A stretch of 46,702 nucleotides of DNA from IMG/VR virus record IMGVR_UViG_3300030116_002071, positions 999 through 47,700 of that record. One strand, given 5' to 3'. The stretch is from a virus. Position numbers and translations under genes: made by a program. Every line of letters starts with the position of its first letter. The first letter of the stretch is position 1. The notes beneath the pieces were generated by a model that saw nothing but the letters and a program-made list of their open reading frames with translations, was not told where the DNA came from and did no database searches. Of this stretch, positions 14,647-23,035 are shown piece after piece.

Positions 14647-14650
14647 GTTC

Positions 14651-14662
14651 TTATCATGATAA
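14651..14662. promoter_or_regulatory. Candidate operator palindrome TTATCATGATAA
   Basis: A perfect 12-bp palindrome that contains the SNF2 start codon. It resembles the palindromes at 504-515 and 18161-18184. A protein bound here could block the SNF2 transcript. Confidence 0.4.
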
Positions 14663-16068
14663 AAAATAAATTTGCATATAAGACGCAACCCTTGTCTCAC
14701 CAAAGAGAAGCTTTGAAACAAGGGGCTAAAGATTTTTATCATGCTTTGTTTATGGATATGGGTACTGGTAAAACAAAAGTTATTATAGATACGATGAGTT
14801 ATTTATATACAGAAGATAAAATAAATTTAGTTATTGTCGTAGCACCTAATTCTGTATACAGAGGTTGGACTGATGAATTAGAAAAACACTCCTCTGTGTT
14901 TTATGAAACTTACATACATAAAAAGGACAAAGAATTTAAATTAAGTGATAAATATTTAAATTATTATCTCATTAATGTAGATGCTTTTTCTCATGACAAG
15001 TATGCAAGAAGAGTAGAAAAAATCACACATCAACATGGTATGAAAACTGCCTTAGTATTAGATGAATCTACGACAATAAAAAATAGAAGTTCTAAGAGAA
15101 CAAAAAATATTTTAAAGATTAGTCAAAATGTTTTGTATAGAAGAATTATGACGGGATCACCAATTACAAAATCACCTATGGATTTATATACACAATGTGA
15201 ATTTTTAAAAAAAGGATTATTAGGTTTTGATAATTTTTATACATTTCAATTACGGTATGCAAAATTATTTAGGTTAAATTTACCGGGTAATCGTTACCGT
15301 ATGATTGAAAACGGTTTTAAGAATTTGCATGAGTTGGAGGAAAAGATAAAACATTTTTCGTATCGCAAAAGAAAAGAAGAGTGTTTAGATTTACCACCTA
15401 AGGTATATCAAAAACGATATATTGAATTATCAAAAGAACAACGACAATATTATAATCAACTCAAAGAATATAGTAGAGCTATCTTAGAAGATGATATGGT
15501 CTCATATAATAATAAACTTACTGAAATAATAAAGTTACAACAGATATGCAACGGCTTTATGAAAACAGATAGTGGTGAGATTATAAAATTAAAAGATCCT
15601 AAGTTACAAGAGTTGTTTCATATACTAGATGAACATGATGGCAAAGTTATTATCTGGTCTAGCTTTGTATACAACATAGAACAAATAGAAAAAGAATTAC
15701 AAAAAACTTATGGTCAAGAAAGTGTGGTTACTATTTATGGATCTGTGTCTGTAGAAAAAAGAAAAAACAATGTCAAAGCTTTTCAAACAAACAGTAAGGT
15801 AAAATATTTTGTAGGCAATCCTACTACGGGCGGATACGGTTTAAATCTTACAAAAGCAACTTTAGTAATTTACTATAACAATAGTTTTAATTTAGAAGTG
15901 CGTATGCAATCAGAAGATAGAGCTTACAGACACGGACAGACTAAAGAGGTAACAGTGTTAGACTTGATTGCTAAAGATACGATTGATGAGTTTGTAGTAG
16001 AAAATTTAAAAGGTAAAGCAAAACTTAGCGCTCAAACGCTAGGAGAAGAGGCGCTTAAATTCCTATAA
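14656..16068 (+). CDS. SNF2-family DEAD/DEAH-type helicase
   Basis: 470 residues. Q-like motif PLSHQREAL, Walker A MDMGTGKT (33-40), Walker B LVLDEST, motif III IMTGSP, and the C-terminal SNF2 signature EDRAYRHGQT followed by VLDLIAKDTID. It is compact compared with cellular SNF2 proteins. It should move along duplex DNA using ATP and may act in recombination or in displacing host proteins. It is the only plus-strand gene in a 41-kb minus-strand block and ends directly against the convergent oxygenase gene. Confidence 0.93.
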   Translation: MIKNKFAYKTQPLSHQREALKQGAKDFYHALFMDMGTGKTKVIIDTMSYLYTEDKINLVIVVAPNSVYRGWTDELEKHSSVFYETYIHKKDKEFKLSDKYLNYYLINVDAFSHDKYARRVEKITHQHGMKTALVLDESTTIKNRSSKRTKNILKISQNVLYRRIMTGSPITKSPMDLYTQCEFLKKGLLGFDNFYTFQLRYAKLFRLNLPGNRYRMIENGFKNLHELEEKIKHFSYRKRKEECLDLPPKVYQKRYIELSKEQRQYYNQLKEYSRAILEDDMVSYNNKLTEIIKLQQICNGFMKTDSGEIIKLKDPKLQELFHILDEHDGKVIIWSSFVYNIEQIEKELQKTYGQESVVTIYGSVSVEKRKNNVKAFQTNSKVKYFVGNPTTGGYGLNLTKATLVIYYNNSFNLEVRMQSEDRAYRHGQTKEVTVLDLIAKDTIDEFVVENLKGKAKLSAQTLGEEALKFL

Positions 16069-16773
16069 TTAAAAAGGTTGCAAACCACACATCGATCTAG
16101 GCACACCTAAGCACGGTCTTCCATCAAATTTATTTTTATCTGCACCCTCTGTATTTTCATCGTTGTAATGAAAAAAAACCTGACCACAAAGATTACCAGC
16201 AAACCTCTCTCGCCAATGTTCACATAAGTGTCCTTTATATATCATCATATCTCCAGGTTTTAAAATTATTTTAACACCTTCTGTATTACCTTCTTGATAA
16301 ACCATCATATCTTCTAATTTACCTTCATTATGTATTTTGACATTTTCTTTTTTTATGTAACTACCAACTTTGGGATCTGGCTCTATATATATAGCCCATT
16401 CATCTCCTCCTAAATTCATAGTGGTTGATATTTCACAACTAAATCTATCTTTATGTCGTTCTAATATATTACCTTTTACATATAATCTTGCATAAGAATA
16501 TGTAGGTAATATTTTTTTATTTATAGTTTTTTCTACCACAGGTGCGCATGACTCTAATAAAGTTTCCATAGCTATGTCTCCATAATGAGAATATGAACCT
16601 GGTGCTTGTACATCAAAAAAATAACCCCAATATTCTTTGTCTGTTTTTTTATGTTCCCAAATCCATTTTGCAACCTGTGACTTGTTTTTAAAATAAGTAT
16701 AAACAAATTCACATATTTTACTGTCAACAACCTCTCTAATGACTACATAATTATTTTTATCAAAGCTCAACAT
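16069..16773 (-). CDS. 2-oxoglutarate/Fe(II) dioxygenase-like protein
   Basis: 234 residues with His107-Lys-Asp109 and distal His186 (GHLCEHW), the HxD...H iron-binding triad of the double-stranded beta-helix oxygenases. GDEWAIYIEP and KPGDMMIYKGH are typical strands. The 2OG-binding Arg is not obvious. The substrate is unknown. Start overlaps the exonuclease stop by 14 nt. It lies within the DNA metabolism block, so a nucleic-acid substrate is conceivable but not shown. Confidence 0.82.
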   Translation of the reverse strand: MLSFDKNNYVVIREVVDSKICEFVYTYFKNKSQVAKWIWEHKKTDKEYWGYFFDVQAPGSYSHYGDIAMETLLESCAPVVEKTINKKILPTYSYARLYVKGNILERHKDRFSCEISTTMNLGGDEWAIYIEPDPKVGSYIKKENVKIHNEGKLEDMMVYQEGNTEGVKIILKPGDMMIYKGHLCEHWRERFAGNLCGQVFFHYNDENTEGADKNKFDGRPCLGVPRSMCGLQPF

Positions 16774-17485
16774 TTTTTTCTACAATATCATAATAGTTTT
16801 TTACTTTTAGCATCCATAAATCTTGATATTTATTCAAGATTTTTTCATCTACTACAAATTTTTTAAATTCTAAATTAGGTGTACACATTAAAATTATACA
16901 TCTTTTTACATCATCAAACTGATAAGCGTGTGCTAAAGAATAAGCAGCTAGTTGATAGTAATAATCTGTAATCCATTCTTCTTTTTTCATTTTGTTAGAT
17001 TGTTTAAAATCACCTATAGTTAGTAAACCATCTGTTTCGCAAACTAAATCACAAGTTCCAGCCCAAAGTTGTTCATAATGTAAATGAACTTCAGTTCCGT
17101 ATACTATTTTTATGTCAGACATGTTTTGTAATATCACATGTGCCATATTTCTTGCAGTAGCACCTTTATCAGTTAAGTTTAAATATCCTTGACCATTAAG
17201 ATATTTTTCAATTACGTAGTGCATCTCAGTTCCTCTAGTGGCGGCCTCATTAGTAATTCGAGCAGCCTCTTTCTCACCAACTTTATCTTTCCATTTTCGT
17301 AACCCGTCTTTTTTTTCTTTGCTTTGTGTAGTAGATAAGATAGTGGTTACACTTGGCACTTTTTTATTGCCAACGGTGTATGTTCTTATATCTTCATCAT
17401 TTCTGTCTAAATCTTTGTAAGGGTATTTTTTAATAAAATCAAAATCACCTAAAGTAATTTTTTTATCATCAATGTTAATTTTCAT
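16760..17485 (-). CDS. PD-(D/E)XK exonuclease
   Basis: 241 residues from ATG 17485; the frame is open 23 codons upstream but that part overlaps the neighbour and looks untranslated. VPSVTTIL, RGTEMHYVIE (His89), WAGTCDLV (Asp146), IGDFKQS (Asp159, Lys161) and YYYQLAAYS (Gln178) are the motifs of Cas4/RecB-like phage exonucleases. It probably recycles host DNA or processes recombination ends. The start overlaps the upstream stop by 11 nt without a Shine-Dalgarno, suggesting coupling. Confidence 0.88.
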   Translation of the reverse strand: MKINIDDKKITLGDFDFIKKYPYKDLDRNDEDIRTYTVGNKKVPSVTTILSTTQSKEKKDGLRKWKDKVGEKEAARITNEAATRGTEMHYVIEKYLNGQGYLNLTDKGATARNMAHVILQNMSDIKIVYGTEVHLHYEQLWAGTCDLVCETDGLLTIGDFKQSNKMKKEEWITDYYYQLAAYSLAHAYQFDDVKRCIILMCTPNLEFKKFVVDEKILNKYQDLWMLKVKNYYDIVEKNVEL

Positions 17486-18158
17486 CTGAGTACAAATTAT
17501 TAAAGGTATAATTTGGGTCCATATAAGACTCATCTTCTTCTGCTGAAAAATCATATTGACTTGGTATAAAGTCTGGTGCGCCTTGTCCCGTTACCCACAA
17601 CGCAGGGTTTGTTACCCGTACTCTATTGTTAGGTTGTGCTACGATCTGACCTTTTAATTCACCACTTGTAATCGCTAGTATATGACTTTGTTTATGTTGT
17701 GCCACATCATCTCCTAGTGCATTCATGTCATCACCGTTTGTGTAGTCGATTGTAAAATAATATTTAGCATTGTAAAACTCACCATCTATTTTAGTGATCC
17801 AAGGAGAACTGCTGGTTCGATCATAGCGTATGATTGCAAATTCTCTGCTGGAACAATCCCAAGGCTGGACAAAGTGATTTGGACATCTTGGAGGAAATTC
17901 ATCAAGAACTTCATCCGCCACCAGGGATTGAATCGGCATACGAGCCCACATCGCTCCACCGTGAGGAGAGTTGACACGGTTTTCTTCGTCTTCACAACCG
18001 GTAAACACAATCTGAAAAGACAAGGAACGATCAGGTATTGCCGTAACTGCTATGGCAAGTCCATGTAAAAACTCGCCATGATAGTCTCTATGATTATGAG
18101 TAAATTCTTTTCGTACCCACACCTTAAAATAAGGTATGTTTGCAGTTAAGTAAGCCAT
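17475..18158 (-). CDS. Marine-phage protein of unknown function, 227 aa
   Basis: Begins MAYLTANIPYFKVWVRKEF, then HGEFLHGLAIAV and AIPDRSLSFQI, a pattern I associate with a phage family of unknown function. It has a His/Trp-rich centre (PNHFVQPWDCSS) and an acidic C-terminus. The ATG has no Shine-Dalgarno and lies 5 nt after a candidate -10 box, so a leaderless mRNA is likely. It heads the exonuclease-oxygenase operon. Confidence 0.75.
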   Translation of the reverse strand: MAYLTANIPYFKVWVRKEFTHNHRDYHGEFLHGLAIAVTAIPDRSLSFQIVFTGCEDEENRVNSPHGGAMWARMPIQSLVADEVLDEFPPRCPNHFVQPWDCSSREFAIIRYDRTSSSPWITKIDGEFYNAKYYFTIDYTNGDDMNALGDDVAQHKQSHILAITSGELKGQIVAQPNNRVRVTNPALWVTGQGAPDFIPSQYDFSAEEDESYMDPNYTFNNLYSDEN

Positions 18159-18160
18159 AA

Positions 18161-18191
18161 CTTATCATAACCAAATATGATAAGATATCAA
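18161..18191 (-). promoter_or_regulatory. Promoter overlapped by a 24-bp inverted repeat
   Basis: TTGATA, 16 nt, TATGAT on the minus strand (18164-18191), then AAGTT and the ATG. A perfect inverted repeat CTTATCATA-N6-TATGATAAG (18161-18184) covers the -10 and half the spacer. The arrangement is that of an operator blocking RNA polymerase. Confidence 0.6.
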
Positions 18192-18650
18192 CTAATTATT
18201 TTTTTTAAGTAACTTTTTACCTTCTGGAGTCATTCTGCTCACTAAGGTGTTAAAGCCTTTCTTAGACATTAAACCAGATTGCATTAGTCTGTTAGCTACA
18301 TTAATATCATTTTTGCTAAACTTACTCATTTTTGTTGCTCTATCTCCAGTAATAGCTCTTCCAACTGTACCAACTTTTTTCTTAGCAATAACTTTATTAG
18401 GTCTTCTATCTCCAGTGATAGCTATTCCCACTCTAGCTTTCATCATTTTAGTGCCACCCTTAGAGTAGCCTTTAGTCATCATTTTACCGCCCATAGCAGT
18501 TTTGATACCACCTCTTCGCATACCCTTGGTCATCATTTTACCCTTCATAGCAGTTTTAACGCCACCTTTACGCATGCCTTTAGCCATTTTACCTTTCATG
18601 GCTTTCATCATTTTCATGCCACCTTTAGAATATCCTTTAGTTTTTTTCAT
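18192..18650 (-). CDS. Lys/Met/Gly-rich repeat protein, 152 aa
   Basis: AAAGGAG before ATG 18650. Residues 1-75 consist of degenerate repeats of KGYSKGGTKMMKA and KGMRKGGVKTAMKGK type; a second pair of AITGDR units follows. The C-terminal part (SKNDINVANRLMQSG...TPEGKKLLKK) is a normal short helical domain. KGG-type repeats also occur at the ends of other virion-module proteins here. Probably binds DNA or the membrane by charge; no function is known. Confidence 0.75.
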   Translation of the reverse strand: MKKTKGYSKGGMKMMKAMKGKMAKGMRKGGVKTAMKGKMMTKGMRRGGIKTAMGGKMMTKGYSKGGTKMMKARVGIAITGDRRPNKVIAKKKVGTVGRAITGDRATKMSKFSKNDINVANRLMQSGLMSKKGFNTLVSRMTPEGKKLLKKNN

Positions 18651-18683
18651 GAGTTACTCCTTTGTTATAACAAGTTTAGTATA

Positions 18684-19343
18684 CTACTTTTCATCATCCT
18701 CGACAATCCAGTTATCTCGTATTTTTTTATAATCTAAATATAATTCTGTATCAGCATAGTCTCTACCTTCATTCATACAAATCATAAAATATTTTGGTTC
18801 ATATAATCTGCAACTACCATCATCTTGTTCTACATTATGTGCATAAACTTTGTTAGTAACAGATACAAAAAATTTAAAAGTAATACCCAATGCAACAGCG
18901 ATAAAAGCTATAATTACTGTAACTAGCAAACCCATTTTAATATATTCTGCTATCTCTTGCTGCTTTTTTAATTTAGCTGCTTTTGCTTCTCTAATAGCTT
19001 GTTTCTTTGCATCAATACGTTTTTTTCTTTCTTGTAATATAAACTCCCAAGTACCAGGACCAAAACGTAAGTTAATTAAATTCTTCATCTCATTTAATTG
19101 TTCTCTAGCTAACCGAGCATCTATTACTTCTTGGGCCACGTTCTCTATTGCGAAATGGTCGACATTTTTGGAATCTCTAGCCTTGATGACTTGTTGTTCA
19201 CCCATCATGGCTTTGTCAATATGACCTACTAATTCACTAATATCATTACAGGTTTGTATTTGTTGTTTTACAAAATCTACACTTTGTTTAACTAACTTAA
19301 TTCCTGAAAGGACAGCTGCTCCAGCAGTAACAGGATCAACCAT
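18684..19343 (-). CDS. Membrane protein with long basic helix, 219 aa
   Basis: ATG 19343 (GAGAAG site) is chosen over TTG 19355; it overlaps the previous stop as ATGGTTGA. The N-terminal part is helical; a charged Lys/Arg/Ala helix (ERKKRIDAKKQAIREAKAAK) precedes a transmembrane segment (LLVTVIIAFIAVALGITF) near residues 140-160; the C-terminal domain has two or three Cys and is acidic. Possibly a virion-associated or lysis-related membrane protein. Confidence 0.7.
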   Translation of the reverse strand: MVDPVTAGAAVLSGIKLVKQSVDFVKQQIQTCNDISELVGHIDKAMMGEQQVIKARDSKNVDHFAIENVAQEVIDARLAREQLNEMKNLINLRFGPGTWEFILQERKKRIDAKKQAIREAKAAKLKKQQEIAEYIKMGLLVTVIIAFIAVALGITFKFFVSVTNKVYAHNVEQDDGSCRLYEPKYFMICMNEGRDYADTELYLDYKKIRDNWIVEDDEK

Positions 19344-19566
19344 TGTTCTTCTCAATAAACCTATCTAGTTTTTCTTCTAATCTACGAAGCTGTTCTAGAA
19401 TTTGAGAAGTCTGTGACTGTGCATCGTCACGAGGCAGGTACTCTTCCCTGGTTTTATTGAGTAGTATTTGTAAGCGTTTTACTTCTGAAAACATTTTGCT
19501 GAAAGCCCAACCAAACGCTGAGGCTATAATAGTTAGCAATATGTTCCAGAACATCATCTCATCCAA
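19336..19566 (-). CDS. Small membrane-anchored coiled-coil protein, holin- or spanin-like
   Basis: 76 residues. TTG 19566 has AAGGA 7 nt upstream and is the best start; ATG 19557 is an alternative. One N-terminal membrane segment (FWNILLTIIASAFGWAF) is followed by a coiled coil (QILEQLRRLEEKLDRFIEK). Size and layout fit small phage lysis or anchoring proteins but are not specific. It is coupled to genes on both sides by overlaps. Confidence 0.55.
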   Translation of the reverse strand: MDEMMFWNILLTIIASAFGWAFSKMFSEVKRLQILLNKTREEYLPRDDAQSQTSQILEQLRRLEEKLDRFIEKNNG

Positions 19567-22500
19567 ATTTAGTTCCTTTTTGTGCTATGGCTTGGCCTAT
19601 GGTGTCTTCTGGAAATATCGCAGCAAAGTTTTGAGCTTGTGCTTGCGGGTTCAATGCTCCGATACCCGACGCTCTAGTTGGAGCTATTGCAGGAACAGGT
19701 AGATCTGCTGCTGCTATTTGCTGTGGCTCTGAAGGTTGAAAAATATTAATATTAGGTTGTGTTGCATCTGCTAATTTTCTCTCAGGATCAGCGTCAAATA
19801 TATTTTTTGTTCCTATCTTTGCAGGGCCTGTCATACCTTCATCACTAATCAAACTTACTTTATTTTCTTTTATATCTCTTTCAACTTTTTTATCGTCTGA
19901 AGTTTTTCTTTCTATCTCTCTTTTTATATCTTTTTCGTCAGGTATTCCTATTGGATACGTGCCTGTCATATAACCAAATGTTTTAGTTACAAGTTCATTA
20001 TAAAGTTGGTTAGTGCTTAAAAAATTGTCTATTTTTTCAAAAGTATTATATTTTTTAGGTATTTTTATATTGTTTAATTGAGCTAATTTATTTACTGCCT
20101 TAGGATCTGATAGTAATTGTGCCATTCTTTTTTGATAAGCTTTTTGCGACATACCAACTACAGCGGTAAACACCCTTCCTTCAGGTGTAAAAATACCGAT
20201 TCTGCTTCTTATTATATGATTTAAAGCTGATTCTAATACTTTAGGCTCTGCGCCATCTTTACTTACATTACTTGTTATTTTCATAGCTTTTTTTAAAGTG
20301 TTTAGATCTTCTAAATATTGTGGATTATCTTTAAATACTATCTTTAAAGCTTTACCATAACCTACTTTATCACTAATAAAGTTAGAAAATTTTTGATAAT
20401 TAAAACCACCAAATTTATTTAAACCATCTTGAGTTTCTTCATAACTTTTTCTTTCAATCTTATCAGCTATAATTTTTTGGAATGCCTTTAAATCTTTTTT
20501 GCTAGTTGACAAGGTGTTGACGACTTGTTTCAAAGTATTCAAATCTTTTATATCAAAAACTTCATCTACAATTTGTTTATTATTTAAATTTAAAACTTTA
20601 AGATCTGTGTTTTTTTTCATATTTTTTAACAATTCTTCAGCTTTTTTTTCTTCCCTCATAACACTTTTAAAAAGACCCCCTATTTTTTTTATCTCTTTAA
20701 ATTCATCACCAAATACCTTTTTTAAAGGGTATTCATATAAGTTCATAAAATTTTCATGTTTTTTTAAATTTGGCTTTCCATCTGCTCCTAAAACATTACG
20801 TCTATAAAAAGTCAAAACAGATTTTTTGTAAGCTTGCATAATTCTAGGTCTGTCCTGTATTACATTTAAAGTGTCATCTATTCTAGCTTTTTGACCGTTT
20901 CTAACGGCTGGATCAAAAGATTTAAAAGTGGTAGCAAAAATATCTTCATCTAATATTTTAGGTACACCATTATCTAATCTAATCATATCACCTAAAGTTC
21001 TAGTAAGAGCTCTTTTGTCCTGCGCATAACCTGTGATAAGTTCGTTGTACTCATCAACTAACCTACTATCTCCTTGTTTACCAAATTTAGACAAAGCGTC
21101 TTTTATACCGCCTTCAAACTTTCCAACTAAAGCTTTAAGTTGACCAACCTGTACACCAGAATCACTTGTTATTAATCCCTGATCTATCTCTCTTAAAAAA
21201 GTTTTCATATCAGATAAAGTATTCATAGCTGACTTTAAAGAAAGTTTAGGATTTTGTATAAACTCTTCTTGAAACAAAGATTCTATATTAGTAAATTGTT
21301 TAAACGCAGACTCTCTATTTTTAAAAGTATTAATTAAATTAACTACCCCGTCTAAAGGCACTTCTACTTTATTGTAGCGTTTCCCAAAATTTTTAAATTT
21401 TTTTGAATAGGTATCATTTAATTTTTTATTAGCCATGCCAACAGCATTTCTAATATAAACACCAGTTTTTGTAAAAATTTCTTTTGATACATCGGGGTCT
21501 ATTTTTTTAAAAGGTTCATTTAAGTTTGCTTGACTAATTTTTAATTTTTTATACGCCTTGTTTTCAGCAGCGTTTAATTTAGTGTCATCTATAAGTTTTT
21601 TTATTTTTTTTCCAACATAAGCTTCGTCTAATATAGAATTACCTGTTGTCATGTCTGCATAATTAAAAGCTTCTTCATTCATAGTTTGCCAAAACTTTTT
21701 ATAGGCTAATGCTTGTTCAAGTTTAAAATCACCCATAACTTCTTTCATGTTTTCGACATTTTGTCTTTCATAAGCAGCTAAAGCCATTTTTAAATTAACA
21801 TCATCGGTGGCCTCAGCTACATTGTAAACTAATCTTTCAGAGGCATTATTTATAGCTAATCTTTTATTTATTGTATTTGCTAATTCAGTAGCTTCCTCAG
21901 CAGTCAAGTTCATTTGATCTAAATCTTTTGGACCAAATTTTTTAGCAACATTTCTAATACCTCTTTTACCAAAACGACCTTTTACAACATCTTCTATAAG
22001 TTTTCCAGCGTTAGTAAAAATAGCATTTACTGCTCCAGTTTGTAGGGCTTTTAAGCCTGATTTCAAAGATATAGTTTCAGGCTGACTAACTAAAGCTTCT
22101 CCATATAGAGCATTACCTAAACCAATTCTAGCAATCTCTCCTGCCGCTCCACCTAAGCCAGCAGATACGGTTTCGCCTCCTATTACCATTCTTTTATTTG
22201 CTAATAGCGTAGCACCTTTAGACAGTAAGGCCGCTGCTACCTCACTTCCAATTACTAAAGCATCTCCAACTACAGAGGAAAAATCTCCAGAATCTAATCC
22301 AGGAGTATTTAAAGTTTGATACACTGCTTCAGGATCATTTTGATTTAAACCTATGTTTTGTGGTAAATTTGGATTAAAAAATTCTATCTCATCTGTTTTT
22401 GGGTTTTTTCTAAAGTTAATTTTTTCACCTGGAAAGTTTCTAAAAAAGGCAACAGCAGGGGTATTTTTTTGAGAAGAAAAAAAATCAGTTGCTAAATTTT

Positions 22501-23035
22501 GCATGCCCTCTAAACCTACAGCTTCGTTATATGCAAGAGTTTGAACTCTTCTTAATTTATCTGTCTCAATGCCCCCTGGATCATCTTCTGTAGCAGATCC
22601 ACTTAACTCTATTAATTCTTCACGACTGTAAAAATTAGGAACTGTTCGTAATCCTTTTCCTGACGTAGGTGTAAATATTTTTCGGTATCGAGGTGCCATT
22701 GTAAATATATATTCGGCATATTCAGGCAAAGGTTTATCTTCATCTTTTGCTTTAGAATAAATATAATCCGCTATTTGTTCTGGCTCCATTCCTCTAATAT
22801 CTTCATTAGTTTGTCCGTAAGCTTTTTTATAAGCTTCAGCGCTTGAATAAGCTCCGTTAGGATCTACCATCCGTGCAAAAGATAAATAATCTATAGGAGG
22901 CGCATCAACATCCTCTCTGCGTTTTTGATATAAATTATTTATTAGTTTTTCTCTTACGTCAAAATTATTTCTATCGTACTTTAAACCTGTAGACTTTTCT
23001 TTTTCGTCAAAAATTCTATCAATAGTATTTATCAT
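19559..23035 (-). CDS. Very large probable internal virion / ejection protein, 1158 aa
   Basis: The biggest gene in the window. Mostly helical and Lys-rich, with hydrophobic Gly/Ala stretches around residues 255-330 (SSVVGDALVIGSEVAAALLS) that could insert into membranes. No lysozyme or transglycosylase motif is visible. Size, place in the block and neighbours match internal core or DNA-ejection proteins of podoviruses. The C-terminal tail is Gln/Ala/Pro-rich. Its start overlaps the stop of the preceding gene by 4 nt. Confidence 0.65.
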   Translation of the reverse strand: MINTIDRIFDEKEKSTGLKYDRNNFDVREKLINNLYQKRREDVDAPPIDYLSFARMVDPNGAYSSAEAYKKAYGQTNEDIRGMEPEQIADYIYSKAKDEDKPLPEYAEYIFTMAPRYRKIFTPTSGKGLRTVPNFYSREELIELSGSATEDDPGGIETDKLRRVQTLAYNEAVGLEGMQNLATDFFSSQKNTPAVAFFRNFPGEKINFRKNPKTDEIEFFNPNLPQNIGLNQNDPEAVYQTLNTPGLDSGDFSSVVGDALVIGSEVAAALLSKGATLLANKRMVIGGETVSAGLGGAAGEIARIGLGNALYGEALVSQPETISLKSGLKALQTGAVNAIFTNAGKLIEDVVKGRFGKRGIRNVAKKFGPKDLDQMNLTAEEATELANTINKRLAINNASERLVYNVAEATDDVNLKMALAAYERQNVENMKEVMGDFKLEQALAYKKFWQTMNEEAFNYADMTTGNSILDEAYVGKKIKKLIDDTKLNAAENKAYKKLKISQANLNEPFKKIDPDVSKEIFTKTGVYIRNAVGMANKKLNDTYSKKFKNFGKRYNKVEVPLDGVVNLINTFKNRESAFKQFTNIESLFQEEFIQNPKLSLKSAMNTLSDMKTFLREIDQGLITSDSGVQVGQLKALVGKFEGGIKDALSKFGKQGDSRLVDEYNELITGYAQDKRALTRTLGDMIRLDNGVPKILDEDIFATTFKSFDPAVRNGQKARIDDTLNVIQDRPRIMQAYKKSVLTFYRRNVLGADGKPNLKKHENFMNLYEYPLKKVFGDEFKEIKKIGGLFKSVMREEKKAEELLKNMKKNTDLKVLNLNNKQIVDEVFDIKDLNTLKQVVNTLSTSKKDLKAFQKIIADKIERKSYEETQDGLNKFGGFNYQKFSNFISDKVGYGKALKIVFKDNPQYLEDLNTLKKAMKITSNVSKDGAEPKVLESALNHIIRSRIGIFTPEGRVFTAVVGMSQKAYQKRMAQLLSDPKAVNKLAQLNNIKIPKKYNTFEKIDNFLSTNQLYNELVTKTFGYMTGTYPIGIPDEKDIKREIERKTSDDKKVERDIKENKVSLISDEGMTGPAKIGTKNIFDADPERKLADATQPNINIFQPSEPQQIAAADLPVPAIAPTRASGIGALNPQAQAQNFAAIFPEDTIGQAIAQKGTKFG

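Noticed and set aside
15781-16068. Terminator between the convergent SNF2 and oxygenase genes
   Set aside because: The stop codons abut and no GC-rich stem with a T run is visible.
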